A stretch of DNA of 64,000 nucleotides from Floridanema evergladense (GTDB lineage: Bacteria > Cyanobacteriota > Cyanobacteriia > Cyanobacteriales > Aerosakkonemataceae): assembly GCF_041929205.1 (NCBI RefSeq), contig NZ_JBHFNT010000303.1; one strand, 5' to 3'. The first letter of the stretch is position 1, and each line of letters begins with the position of its first letter. A program made the position numbers and the translations under genes. The notes below the pieces were generated by a model. That model worked only from the letters and a program-made list of their open reading frames with translations, had not been told where the DNA came from and did not search any database. Positions 34,569 through 43,228 of the stretch are shown here, piece by piece.

Positions 34569-36185
34569 TCAGTGATTGTTTTCCAGTGCTTGGTTGAGGC
34601 GCTTTTGGGTTTGGGCAGTTATAGGTCGTTTGCCAGTTTCGATCATCGAAACCATAGATTTAGCCAGCCCTGCTAATTCAGCAAGTTTAGTAACGCTTAA
34701 TCCTTTCGCTATTCGGAGTTTTCTTACCTCTTCTCCAGTAAGTAGGGAACAATTTAAAAACTGCTGAGACTGAAGTTTAGTATTACTCTGCTGCTTACGC
34801 TTATGAGCTTCGTCAGTTAAAAGTTTTTTCTGGTTAGACTTCCTCTGCTTTGTAATCCCATTCAATCTCTGGACAATCTCTGCTGGAGAACGTACCCAGA
34901 GCCTACCACCTAGTAGCTGTTCAAAACCAGCGGGTGTACGTTTTGTAAAATCAGTCAAGCGTGTCCCTTCTTCCTCAGTCGCATCCAAAGCCCAAAAAGA
35001 TGCCGCTTCTTCAGGATCGTTGGGTATGCTTGTGAGCGGGCTGGGGTTCACTAATTCCGGCCAGTACTGAAGTGGATAAGTTTCCGAATCAGGTTGAATA
35101 CTCCATCCTTTCTCTAGTAAAACTCTCAGCGTAATTTCCCAACGTCTGACCAACTTTTTCCTTTCTTTTGAAGAAGTAATAGCATCTGTCACTAATTCTT
35201 CTCCAAAGGCAACTTTCATTAATGTTTCTACTATCAGCGGACTGCCTGGGTTGACTTTAGTTTTGAATAGCAGCCAGGTCATCAGTCGTGCTGCACCAGG
35301 ATGGTCATACCAAATGCTCATTAAATCGCGTAGCAATCCTTGAGACAAGATCCCGTACTCGTAATAGCCTGCTCTAGAGGCACGTTTTTCCTTATTAAGA
35401 AAGTATTGCGCCCAGTTTCCACATCGGATCTTGAGCGTAAATCCTACGAGCGTTTTCTCACCAATGGGGTTTCCTTGGCGATCGGAAAAACAATCTTGGT
35501 AGTGCAAAATAGGCTCAGCAATCTCCCAAAGGTAAGTGCGACTGACGCTGAACGCTCCAACCGCTCCTTTTTCCGGCCATGATGCGTACACCAGAAGATG
35601 ACAAGGTTGTTTCGCCAGTTCTAACAGCCATGTTAATTTTTGTTGCTTGTTTAGCTTTTTGTTATAGTTCAGACCCAAATATCGTTCCAACTGAACATTA
35701 CTTATAACAAATTGTTGCTCCCAAGGGCGATCGAGTTGTGTAGCATGGGCAGCATAGATCAAATGAAGACAGGCAGCTCGAATATCAAATTGCTCTATCA
35801 GGGCTAGAGCAGCTTCTCCCTCCAAGACAGCAGGAGGCTTTGTGTGCAAATCATCAGTTACCCAAAAAGATATATAGCCCTGACCTTTAGCAACAGGACT
35901 TTCGTAATAGGGTTGCCCTTGTTCAGCGTTAAGCCAACAAAGATTCTGACCTTGCGTCAGAATGTTACATCCTTCCCAAATTAATCTGTTCGATGCCATA
36001 AAATTGGTTTGACCATCGGGGAACAAATTGGGGCTAGTCGGTGGACGGGAAAAGGAACGGTAGCGTCCCCGACGTTGCGGTTGGCTGCTCCGCTCTTTTT
36101 GAGGAACTGCCTTACCAGCTATCTCTGGCTGCTCTGAGGTTCCTAATTGTGTATTGATATTAATTTTATTATTTGTTCCTGGCAT
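34569..36185 (-). CDS. Plasmid protein with C-terminal XRE helix-turn-helix
   Basis: 538 residues, soluble, not recognised over most of its length. The C-terminal 55 residues are a clear XRE HTH: EEVRKLRIAKGLSVTKLAEL, then KSMVSMIETGKRP. Upstream is a large globular part with conserved-looking aromatic/Gly patches (for example QFVISNVQLERYLGL and SIWYDHPGAARLM, which reads like a winged-helix fold of Rep-type proteins). Located between the TnpB gene and another DNA-binding protein gene near the candidate origin, it could be a replication initiator or repressor. The start ATG 36185 is the first available; no RBS stands out. Confidence 0.55.
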   Translation of the reverse strand: MPGTNNKININTQLGTSEQPEIAGKAVPQKERSSQPQRRGRYRSFSRPPTSPNLFPDGQTNFMASNRLIWEGCNILTQGQNLCWLNAEQGQPYYESPVAKGQGYISFWVTDDLHTKPPAVLEGEAALALIEQFDIRAACLHLIYAAHATQLDRPWEQQFVISNVQLERYLGLNYNKKLNKQQKLTWLLELAKQPCHLLVYASWPEKGAVGAFSVSRTYLWEIAEPILHYQDCFSDRQGNPIGEKTLVGFTLKIRCGNWAQYFLNKEKRASRAGYYEYGILSQGLLRDLMSIWYDHPGAARLMTWLLFKTKVNPGSPLIVETLMKVAFGEELVTDAITSSKERKKLVRRWEITLRVLLEKGWSIQPDSETYPLQYWPELVNPSPLTSIPNDPEEAASFWALDATEEEGTRLTDFTKRTPAGFEQLLGGRLWVRSPAEIVQRLNGITKQRKSNQKKLLTDEAHKRKQQSNTKLQSQQFLNCSLLTGEEVRKLRIAKGLSVTKLAELAGLAKSMVSMIETGKRPITAQTQKRLNQALENNH

Positions 36186-36259
36186 TAGTTGGGCTTTCCC
36201 CGAAATTGCTAAATGGTAAAGTGAGCTAAGGAAAGAATTAGTGAATTAATGCGGACTTC

Positions 36260-37372
36260 CTAAGCTGTTATTTCTTCAGAAAATTCAATAGCTGCTTTAG
36301 TTTCAACAGTTACGTTGTTTTGGGAAACTTCTGAAACCGAAACATCGATCCAATCTACAATTGTTGACACGGTATCGTTGTAGGAGTTAGCTGCACTGTG
36401 GGGAATAGGAGTAGTTTCAGCAAGAGTGGAACTGCTTGCCTTAAGTGCCGCTTCTAAAACTTTGGCTACCCAGTCCACCAAAACCAATCCTTCTCCTCTA
36501 GCAGCATCTTGTATCAGGGATTGCAAGTGTGCAGGAAGCTGTAAAGTTAAGGTAAAAGTTTCTGTTGATGGCAACGTTCTTTTGGCTTGCTCAGGGATTG
36601 CCTGTCGATTAGTCCAAAATTCGCATTCTGCTCCCCTTTCGTTGCCGTCCTTTTCAATAAAGTTCAATTTCCCTAACTGGTAGCAGTAAAAACTATGGGG
36701 GTCATCTAGGAACTCTCGGCTGCAATGGTAGCAGTTCCAACAGCTTCGTGAATCAGTTCCCGCTTGACTTTGTGGCTTTTTGGAGATGTTCTTGTTCTTA
36801 GAGTTAGAACCTGAACCTTTTTGCTGATATTCTTTGGCAATTTGGGCAACATGAGTGGATGTAACTCTACCTTTAGGAGCAGTAGAGACGGCTTTAGCCC
36901 AAGCTTCCTGTTGCTTTTCGGGAGGGAGCGTCACCAAAGGACGAGTTTGGCGCTCGTTGGCGGGAAGAATTTGTGCGCCATGGCGCACATTTTCATAGAC
37001 GGTAGCTGCTTCAATTAACTGGTAAGCAGAACGACGAGACATTTCCCAACGATTAATACAGTAATCATCAAAGGTTCCGTACTCTTGTCGATATAAACGC
37101 CGCTCTTGAATTCGTCCTAAAGCTTGTCCTATCTCCCAAAATGCTCTCAGACCCTGTTCAACTTTAGCCTCCAAGCTACTCAGTTCTATTAACTCAGCTT
37201 CTGTAAGTGTATTTCCTGTAAATAAATTTTCAGCATTAACTTCTTCTAGCTGGGAGTCCTGTACTGACCCAACAGGCGTAGTAGAATTAGCTAATGACTG
37301 TTTAGACGCATCAAGATGATCAACCGTGTCAGAAAATAGCATTGATATATGGGGCTTTGCATCATGCAACAA
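36260..37372 (-). CDS. DNA-binding-type protein with cysteine cluster and ribbon-helix-helix-like segment
   Basis: 370 residues. Order seen: an N-terminal helical region with FWEIGQALGRIQERRLYR, then MSRRSAYQLIEAATVY, which reads as an HTH-type helix pair common in plasmid/phage proteins of cyanobacteria; a Ser/Lys linker; a cysteine cluster (CWNCYHC ... CYQ ... CEFW, about 212-252) likely to bind zinc; a 'TLQLPAHLQSLIQDAA' segment that resembles a ribbon-helix-helix or RHH dimer; and a tail rich in Ser/Thr. The 18-bp palindrome lies inside this gene (36972-36989). It neighbours the XRE-containing gene on the same strand (75 nt gap). A regulator or partition-associated factor is likely; the family is not known to me. 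Confidence 0.55.
   Translation of the reverse strand: MLHDAKPHISMLFSDTVDHLDASKQSLANSTTPVGSVQDSQLEEVNAENLFTGNTLTEAELIELSSLEAKVEQGLRAFWEIGQALGRIQERRLYRQEYGTFDDYCINRWEMSRRSAYQLIEAATVYENVRHGAQILPANERQTRPLVTLPPEKQQEAWAKAVSTAPKGRVTSTHVAQIAKEYQQKGSGSNSKNKNISKKPQSQAGTDSRSCWNCYHCSREFLDDPHSFYCYQLGKLNFIEKDGNERGAECEFWTNRQAIPEQAKRTLPSTETFTLTLQLPAHLQSLIQDAARGEGLVLVDWVAKVLEAALKASSSTLAETTPIPHSAANSYNDTVSTIVDWIDVSVSEVSQNNVTVETKAAIEFSEEITA
36972..36989. repeat. 18-bp palindrome, copy 3, inside a coding sequence
   Basis: TGTGCGCCATGGCGCACA again, this time translated on the minus strand as NVRHGAQ within the DNA-binding-type gene. An 18-bp palindrome kept inside a coding region at the same sequence as two intergenic copies suggests selection for the DNA site or a recently duplicated motif. 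Confidence 0.65.
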
Positions 37373-37670
37373 CTAATATTGCAGCCTGCAAACTGAATGA
37401 CAAGGATTGCTTAAAGTTTCTTATTAATTCGCTCTTATAGCCAGCTTCACCGCTTTATCCAGCGATTACATGAGGTAGTGATGGAAGTGGAGAGGAAATA
37501 CTCTACTGGTATATGGGATAGTCAGTTGCCAAACCCTTGTAAATTCAAAAGTTTTCCTTTTAAATTAGATAGATAGGTAACGTCTATAATCTTTGGTCAG
37601 TCTTATCCCAGACATTCCTTATTATTAAGAGTGTGTAAAGGATAAAAGTAGTGATACAAAGATTGAAATA

Positions 37671-38135
37671 GTGTACAGCTATACTGCGAAGGTTAAATTT
37701 GTGACTGTTGGCTCTGTGTCTTCTCCTCTCCAAGAACGTCAAAAGCGGCTGACTCAACTAATCGAGCAACTGCTAGAAGAGAGTTGGACTCAAAGTAGTT
37801 TAGCCAATGCCGTTGGTGTAGATTTTTCAACAGTGCATCGGTGGTTAAGAGGCAAGACTATTCCTGATGTTGATTCTAAAAACTTTCGGCAATTGGCAAA
37901 GTTAAGTGGTGGCAATACAGTAACACTACAACTTTATTTAGATGGCGAAATTTCTTTATCAGAATACCGTAACGGTTTTGAGAAGGAAACAATAGCAGAA
38001 GTACGGGATATCAGTAAGAAATCAGCATCTGATGATATTAAAAGGGAAATATTAGCGAAAATTAAAGCACTAGAGCCAGCTGATATTTTGGATGTAATTT
38101 CCTCATCAGCAGCATTTTTAGCTAATCAGGTGTGA
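37671..38135 (+). CDS. XRE-family helix-turn-helix regulator
   Basis: 154 residues from GTG 37671, or about 144 from GTG 37701. N-terminal HTH: WTQSSLANAVGVDFSTVHRWLRG, a typical XRE helix pair. The C-terminal half is helical and acidic, and probably oligomerises. A TATAAT element lies near 37585-37590 upstream. The gene stands alone between divergent plasmid genes and the SDR gene. Probably a repressor of a plasmid function; target unknown. Confidence 0.7.
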   Translation: MYSYTAKVKFVTVGSVSSPLQERQKRLTQLIEQLLEESWTQSSLANAVGVDFSTVHRWLRGKTIPDVDSKNFRQLAKLSGGNTVTLQLYLDGEISLSEYRNGFEKETIAEVRDISKKSASDDIKREILAKIKALEPADILDVISSSAAFLANQV

Positions 38136-38530
38136 AGCAAGATAATACTTAAAAAGTTATAGCAATTACTTAAGTCCGGCAAAAATAATTTAATTTTTAG
38201 TTCCTATGTTTTGACTAGAAATTTTTCATCTGGACTAAGAGAAATTTGTATCCTCATCGTCTTCTATCATTCAGTGATTGAGGTATATAAATATTTAAAA
38301 AACTCCAATTCTGGGGAATTAATTATTTAAAATCAACTGGTTGTTTCAGTGAGTTTTTAATAAAACTAATCGTTAAAATTGTAAGTTTATAAACTAGGAA
38401 ATAGCAGAAAGGTTCGGTGCGATTTGCCCCACCTACCTACTTAATATGTCGGTAAACCCTGTGCCTCACGCCTGTTGCAAACTGCTGTAGACTATGGACT
38501 ACTAACTACAATAAAACTGAGCACTAAATT
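38136..38530. other. Non-coding gap, nothing recognised
   Basis: About 395 bases without a convincing frame, between the XRE regulator and the SDR gene. The sequence is AT-rich with no repeat shared with the rest of the window and no strong hairpin. It presumably holds the SDR promoter near its right end. Confidence 0.5.
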
Positions 38531-39340
38531 ATGACTTTTGCCAAGAAAACTTATCTAATTACAGGTGCATCTGAAGGAATTGGCCGAGCACTAGCTATCA
38601 AATTAGCAGAAAAAGGTGCAAATTTAGTTTTAGCTGCACGCAATCAAGAAGCTTTGGATGAAACTGCTAATGCTTGCATTAATAGCGGCGGGAAAGCGAT
38701 CGCCATTCCCACCGATGTCACCAAACCAGAAGCTTGTCAAAATTTTCTAGAAAAATCGATGACAACTTTTGGCGCTATCGATGGATTGGTAAATAATGCC
38801 GGGATTTCCATGTTTGCCAAGGTTGAAGAAGTGACAGATGTTTCTATATTCGATCGCCTGATGCAAGTCAACTATTTGGGTGCAGTTTATTGCACTTATT
38901 ATGCACTTCCTTATCTCAAACAATCCAAAGGTTTGCTAGTAGCCATTTCATCCTTAACAGGAAAATATGGCATCCCCACTCGTTCCGGTTATGCAGCTAG
39001 CAAACACGCCATGCAAGGATTCTTCGACTCCCTGCGAATTGAGTTGCGCGGTACGGGCGTTGACGTTTTGGTAGTTTCTCCTGGTTTTGTCGCCACTGAG
39101 ATCAGACACAAGCTTTTAGGAACAGGTGGAAAGATAATCAAAGCTACTTTATCTAACGAACAGGAGAATATGATGTCTGTTTCCGAATGCGTTGAACAAA
39201 TTGTCAAAGCAATGGAAAAACGGCAACGAGAACTAATAATGACTGGCAGAGGTCGTTTTGGTTTGTGGCTAAAGTTAATTGCTCCCAACTTGTTGGATAG
39301 GATAGCGGAAACAGCGATTAGATCTCAAAAGCAAAGTTAA
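38531..39340 (+). CDS. Short-chain dehydrogenase/reductase (SDR)
   Basis: 269 residues. NAD(P)-binding TGASEGIG (about 10-17), 'NNAG' (about 88-91), Ser in the 'LVAISS' strand, and YAASKHA (catalytic Tyr and Lys). Family: classical SDR oxidoreductase, substrate unknown; the C-terminal 40 residues are hydrophobic, in keeping with membrane-associated relatives of the DltE/YqjQ type. It has its own promoter region and is unrelated in function to its plasmid neighbours, so it may be cargo. Confidence 0.85.
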   Translation: MTFAKKTYLITGASEGIGRALAIKLAEKGANLVLAARNQEALDETANACINSGGKAIAIPTDVTKPEACQNFLEKSMTTFGAIDGLVNNAGISMFAKVEEVTDVSIFDRLMQVNYLGAVYCTYYALPYLKQSKGLLVAISSLTGKYGIPTRSGYAASKHAMQGFFDSLRIELRGTGVDVLVVSPGFVATEIRHKLLGTGGKIIKATLSNEQENMMSVSECVEQIVKAMEKRQRELIMTGRGRFGLWLKLIAPNLLDRIAETAIRSQKQS

Positions 39341-39498
39341 CATATCGTTGGATTGAAAATTACAGCAGCTTGCAAGCTGCGTGAGGTAGCTCCATAAAAT
39401 TTTGGCCATTGTTAAGTGTTTATCTTAGTTTTTTATTGATTTGAAAGTTTTTAATGTTTCTAATTTAAAAAACAAAAACTCTGATGCTTTTTCACAAT

Positions 39499-40026
39499 TC
39501 ATTTAAACTGACTGTAATGTACATCAAAAGGAATTGTTAGTCCAAAAACTTGTTCAATCTCATTACGAATAGCTTCGGCGTTACCCCACACAATATCGCT
39601 AGTAGTATGACTACGAGAAGACACTTCATTTTCAATAAGTTGGCAGTAATCATTACCATTGCGGGCAACAAAAAAGCCATAAGTGCGACAAGCAATAGGA
39701 CGTGCATCGTAAATCCGACAAGCACCCTCATTTTCATCAAGATAGGGACAGACAACCTGTGAGCTTACGGTATTTTCTGCTATCTGCACCAAAAGCTTAT
39801 CGATTTTCTGTTCGACTTCGATGCGGATGGGTTTCGGTAGTGCAACAACTGCTTCATCAATACGTGCCCATTCCTGTAAACTCAGTTCGGGAGGCTGTGC
39901 CAGCTGACGACAACATTGTGAGCAGCCCCGACGACACGGCCACCAGTCACGCGAACTACGAATGTCTTGCACCCGGACTTCTATGCGCTGTTCGAGATCA
40001 AGTAATTCTTGTTGTGCTTCCTTCAT
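39499..40026 (-). CDS. YkgJ-type cysteine-cluster protein
   Basis: 175 residues. Cysteines in the pattern CRRGCSQCC (about 33-41) and VCPYL...ACRIYDARPIACRTYGF, which is the YkgJ/CxxCxxCC (PF03692) zinc- or iron-sulfur-binding family. The role of that family is not established. The gene is convergent with the SDR gene and divergent from the PRTRC operon, with a 165-nt shared upstream region. The ATG at 40026 is followed by a short helical N-terminus. Confidence 0.85.
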   Translation of the reverse strand: MKEAQQELLDLEQRIEVRVQDIRSSRDWWPCRRGCSQCCRQLAQPPELSLQEWARIDEAVVALPKPIRIEVEQKIDKLLVQIAENTVSSQVVCPYLDENEGACRIYDARPIACRTYGFFVARNGNDYCQLIENEVSSRSHTTSDIVWGNAEAIRNEIEQVFGLTIPFDVHYSQFK

Positions 40027-40192
40027 TAAACCTGTATTTTTCTACCAAATAAGTCTCAAACCTGCATTATTATTACCCAAATTAGCTGCCGAATAACAGG
40101 CTACTAACCATTACTGGGACAAATCTGTTCCCTTCCCTAGTGTAGGTAGTTCAGCTATTACTAGGAAATAATGGCTAGCGCCATTTGAAAAT

Positions 40193-40609
40193 ATGAGCCC
40201 GATTGATAAACCAAGCTTAATGAAAAACCAAGAAGATTCACTTCTAGAAAATGCTGAAAAAATAGAAAATCAAAACTTCAGCATTAGCTTTGAAAAAGTC
40301 GTTTTGATTATAGGAGTGCAAATCTTAGCTCAATCAGAAGATGAACTAGAACGGCGCGTTATTTTAAGTTCAGGTATTAAAGGAGAACCACCTCTTCTAT
40401 CTAGCTGTACACTAACTGAATTGCTTACTGGTATTCCTATCCAAGAAACTTTGCAGAGGCTAGAACAAAAATTACCGGAAATCATTGAAACAGCAAGAAA
40501 TAGGAAAAAAATCAAGCAAGAAGTACAAAGTATTTCAAACCACATCACTACTTCACAATCAATGTCAGAAAATTCGGTCGAAAGAAGTACTCAAATCAGC
40601 TTTTTCTAA
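40193..40609 (+). CDS. PRTRC system protein E-like
   Basis: 138 residues. Seen: a central strand-helix block with FEKVVLIIGVQIL, 'LSSGIKGEPPLLSSCTLTELLT' and 'IPIQETLQRLEQKLPEII', followed by a Ser/Gln-rich tail. The pattern (a conserved beta hairpin followed by a 'tg.....l......l' helix) resembles PRTRC protein E as I recall it, and the position as the first gene of the PRTRC cluster fits. Function unknown. It starts at ATG 40193; the stop at 40609 is one base before the C gene start, indicating coupling. Confidence 0.55.
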   Translation: MSPIDKPSLMKNQEDSLLENAEKIENQNFSISFEKVVLIIGVQILAQSEDELERRVILSSGIKGEPPLLSSCTLTELLTGIPIQETLQRLEQKLPEIIETARNRKKIKQEVQSISNHITTSQSMSENSVERSTQISFF

Positions 40610-40610
40610 T

Positions 40611-41039
40611 ATGCAATACATCCTGAAACTAGAAGGTCAAGAGCTACCATTAACAGCCGAAGTAGCAGCAACAGACCAAACAATCATTGCAGCACTCGCA
40701 CCGTTTTTTCCAGAAGCTGCTAGCGCAGAAATCAAACGAGAGCAGAACGGCGAAACCACCATCATTCGTCTAGTCAAAAAAGCAGGCACTAAAGGGAATT
40801 ACCTAGAAAACATCATCAATGCTACCAATGAATTGAACCCATCTATTGCACTTTCATGGCAACTAAAACAAATAGAAATTCGAGGAGAATTAACCTTAGA
40901 GAGATTGCTAAAAATTCAGCCATTACTGGAAAATGCAATAAGTGAAGGTGAAACCTGGGAACTTGAAATAAGCAAAGTAATTTCCCGCTTAAAAACTTGT
41001 CAACCAATTGCTTCAAATCAACCCATCAAAGGATATTAA
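40611..41039 (+). CDS. PRTRC system protein C (ubiquitin-like) with long C-terminal extension
   Basis: 142 residues from ATG 40611 (the frame is open further upstream but overlaps gene E). Residues 1-62 match PRTRC protein C: 'YILKLEGQELPL', 'FFPEAASAEIKRE' and 'LVKKAGTKG' (59-62). The C family is treated as a prokaryotic ubiquitin-like (beta-grasp) group, and members I know are about 70 residues ending near GTKG. Here about 80 residues follow the GTKG motif, forming a helical or mixed second part. If the GTKG tail is used for conjugation, this extension must be removed, a job expected of the JAB protein A, whose gene is broken downstream. It begins 1 nt after gene E. Confidence 0.75.
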   Translation: MQYILKLEGQELPLTAEVAATDQTIIAALAPFFPEAASAEIKREQNGETTIIRLVKKAGTKGNYLENIINATNELNPSIALSWQLKQIEIRGELTLERLLKIQPLLENAISEGETWELEISKVISRLKTCQPIASNQPIKGY

Positions 41040-41082
41040 TTAAACCCCATCGCTCTGTGCAATTGCTCAATTCTTGAATCCA

Positions 41083-41805
41083 ATGATGGGAAATCTTAAA
41101 CAATATCAACTGCCAGTAAAAGTAGGAGATTGCCTTGATTACTTACGTTCGCTCCAGCTGCAAACAATTTTACTAGAGCTTTACGGGCAACTTTTTCCCA
41201 TCCAATGGAGCAATTCTACTATCCCATTGTTCCAACAATCTCATCCCACAGTATACACAGACCGAGAAATCGAATTTTTGCAACTGCTTAATACTTGGTT
41301 TCCCATTGAATATTACGAAGAATTGGAAACAATTGAGGAAAGATATACAGAAATTTATCTGTATCCACAAAACATTAGTTGGTGGAATCAAACATTCGAG
41401 GAACTCAGTCAAGTAGAACAATTTATCATCAGTTTACTAGATTGGGGATACGAGCGGGAAAAATGGGAATCGGTTTTTGGTTTTAGCTCTACTTACACTG
41501 CTAAACCAGAAGAAATTAACTGGGAAAAGTTAGAACGATTATGCCAAACAAAAAAACCGCCATTACAATACTTCAGCAACGTAATTAGCATCATCGACCA
41601 TAGTTCAGACTGCATTTGGCTAGACCTGACTGATGAAAGTTATGAATCCTTGGCTTGGAGTAAAGAGAATATCATTTACCTAAAAAGCCAATGGGGAAAA
41701 GCACTTGAATTACAGCAGCAAATGGCAGAATTTTCAGTTTGGTTTGAAACGAAAGTCGAACACAAAAAAGCCGCCTTAAAACTGTGGAACCAATCTAAAA
41801 AATGA
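41083..41805 (+). CDS. PRTRC system protein F-like
   Basis: 240 residues from ATG 41083 (an in-frame TTG at 41074 would add three). The sequence is helical with many aromatic residues (WWNQTFEELSQ, 'FIISLLDWGYERE', 'IWLDLTDESYESLAW'). By position between C and B it corresponds to PRTRC protein F; I cannot confirm this from a motif. The stop overlaps gene B (ATGA). No catalytic residues are evident. Confidence 0.5.
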   Translation: MMGNLKQYQLPVKVGDCLDYLRSLQLQTILLELYGQLFPIQWSNSTIPLFQQSHPTVYTDREIEFLQLLNTWFPIEYYEELETIEERYTEIYLYPQNISWWNQTFEELSQVEQFIISLLDWGYEREKWESVFGFSSTYTAKPEEINWEKLERLCQTKKPPLQYFSNVISIIDHSSDCIWLDLTDESYESLAWSKENIIYLKSQWGKALELQQQMAEFSVWFETKVEHKKAALKLWNQSKK

Positions 41806-42488
41806 ACGTACCATTACCACCTCTAAACATTGGAAAACTGGTGCAAACGATTGTTCCTCAAACCGAGTTGGGTGAAGTACAAGCCCAACTCTTATTTTTG
41901 TCGGGACAGTACGTTTTGATTTACAAAGAACAGGAAAAAACCCATTGTAAATTTGTATCACCAGCCGCAATAGCAAGAGCTTTTACCAATACAGTAATTG
42001 ATTCGGGTTGGCTTGATTGTCATACCGTCCGCTGGGGACATGGTTTATCTGGGGAATGGATAGTGCAGTACTACCCACCGCAGCAGTATCAAATTCTGTG
42101 TGAAAACAATGAATGGCGAATTCCCCTACCTGCCTTCGTATTTATAGGCTATCGGACTAGGTACTGGATTTGGGCATCGAAAACTAAACAGTTTGACCCG
42201 AATGCGGCTTTGTACGCCGCACCTCTACCTAATGTTTATGGTGATGGTGCAATTTGCTTTGGCGAACTGCATCCACCTGATTGTACGCCAAGCCAAATCG
42301 GAGTAGCCTGGAAAATATTTTGGCAGAGTAATTTCAGCAACCATCTAATTCAAGGTAAATCAAAGCACTACCCTCAAGACGTGCTTAAGCAATTAATGCA
42401 GGTGAAAAACAAACGAATTTATCCCAGCAAAGACTTAGTGATTTTCAACAAATCCCTCGACGTTATTTGCCAAGGCATTATCAGATGA
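41802..42488 (+). CDS. PRTRC system protein B (E2-like)
   Basis: 228 residues. Recognisable: 'GWLDCHTVRWGHGLSGEWIVQYYPP', 'IPLPAFVFIGYRTRYWIWA', 'NAALYAAPLPNVYGDGAICFGE'. The PLPNV-x-x-D/E..G.IC.G segment is the E2-like core of PRTRC protein B (a prokaryotic E2-type group), with C and adjacent residues at the position where the conjugating residue is sought. The gene overlaps F and A by ATGA at both ends, so translation is coupled. In the proposed pathway it would accept the Ub-like protein C from ThiF. Confidence 0.75.
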   Translation: MNVPLPPLNIGKLVQTIVPQTELGEVQAQLLFLSGQYVLIYKEQEKTHCKFVSPAAIARAFTNTVIDSGWLDCHTVRWGHGLSGEWIVQYYPPQQYQILCENNEWRIPLPAFVFIGYRTRYWIWASKTKQFDPNAALYAAPLPNVYGDGAICFGELHPPDCTPSQIGVAWKIFWQSNFSNHLIQGKSKHYPQDVLKQLMQVKNKRIYPSKDLVIFNKSLDVICQGIIR

Positions 42489-43228
42489 AAATTCCTCAAT
42501 TTGTAGAGTATAAAACGGCTTTTGATGCAAGTTTACCACCAATAACTGCTAGCGCACTCGAATATTGGTTATCCAGAAATGGCGTATTTATTCGAGCACA
42601 GCGACAAGGATTAAAAGCTTGTTTCCCCATCGCTAACTGTCGCATTGCTTCCTTGGCAGTAATAGAACCTTATTTTCAGATGGAATACCCTCGCGTACCG
42701 TTGGAAATAACCAAATTGATGTGGTTACTTAGTGAGTCAGCAGGCGAAAATGAAATACTTTTTCACCTATCCTTTGAAACCGGAGGTTGGCATTTAGAAA
42801 TTCCCGCCCAAATTGCTACACCAACGAGCGTTACACCTTTAATCAGTTCGGTTAATTCATCTTATGAAACAGCATTGATTGAAGTGCATTCTCATGCCAA
42901 CATGAGTAGTGAATTTTCGGAAGCAGATAATCGAGAAGAAACTGGATTTAGAATTTTTGCCATTCTAGGTAAGCTGAGAAGCCAACCGGAAATTAATACT
43001 CGAAGTGACGTTCTCTCCCGCCCGAGCTTGCGCTATAACGGGAGCTTCTCACTTCAGAATAAAGATAGCTGTACGCCATCCCCACCTGAGAAAGCTTCAC
43101 ACTTCACAGGCTGGGTATCCCCTAAGCCTCTGTGTGCAGACAAGATGAGTCCCACCTCGTTTAATGCTCGTTCTAATATATTTCGAGCGGCGTTTTCATC
43201 TCTATCCATTGCTAGGCCGCACTTATGA
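42485..43228 (+). pseudogene. PRTRC system protein A (JAB/MPN-like), 3' end replaced by a TnpB element
   Basis: Starts at ATG 42485 overlapping B by ATGA. Native codons run to about 43010; the frame then reads into element DNA to a stop at 43228. The JAB metal motif is intact: EVHSHANMSSEFSEADNREE, i.e. H-x-H-x7-S-x-x-D, followed by ETGFRIFAILGKL and PEI, which match the PRTRC A pattern. After PEINTRSD the sequence is no longer A-like, so about the last 20-40 residues of the family length are missing and replaced by roughly 70 foreign ones. The metal site would be present, but folding and function are doubtful. Confidence 0.8.

Noticed and set aside
43054..43228. Continuation of the protein A frame into the TnpB element
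   Set aside because: The reading is antisense to tnpB and lacks resemblance to protein A; only the part before about 43010 is native.
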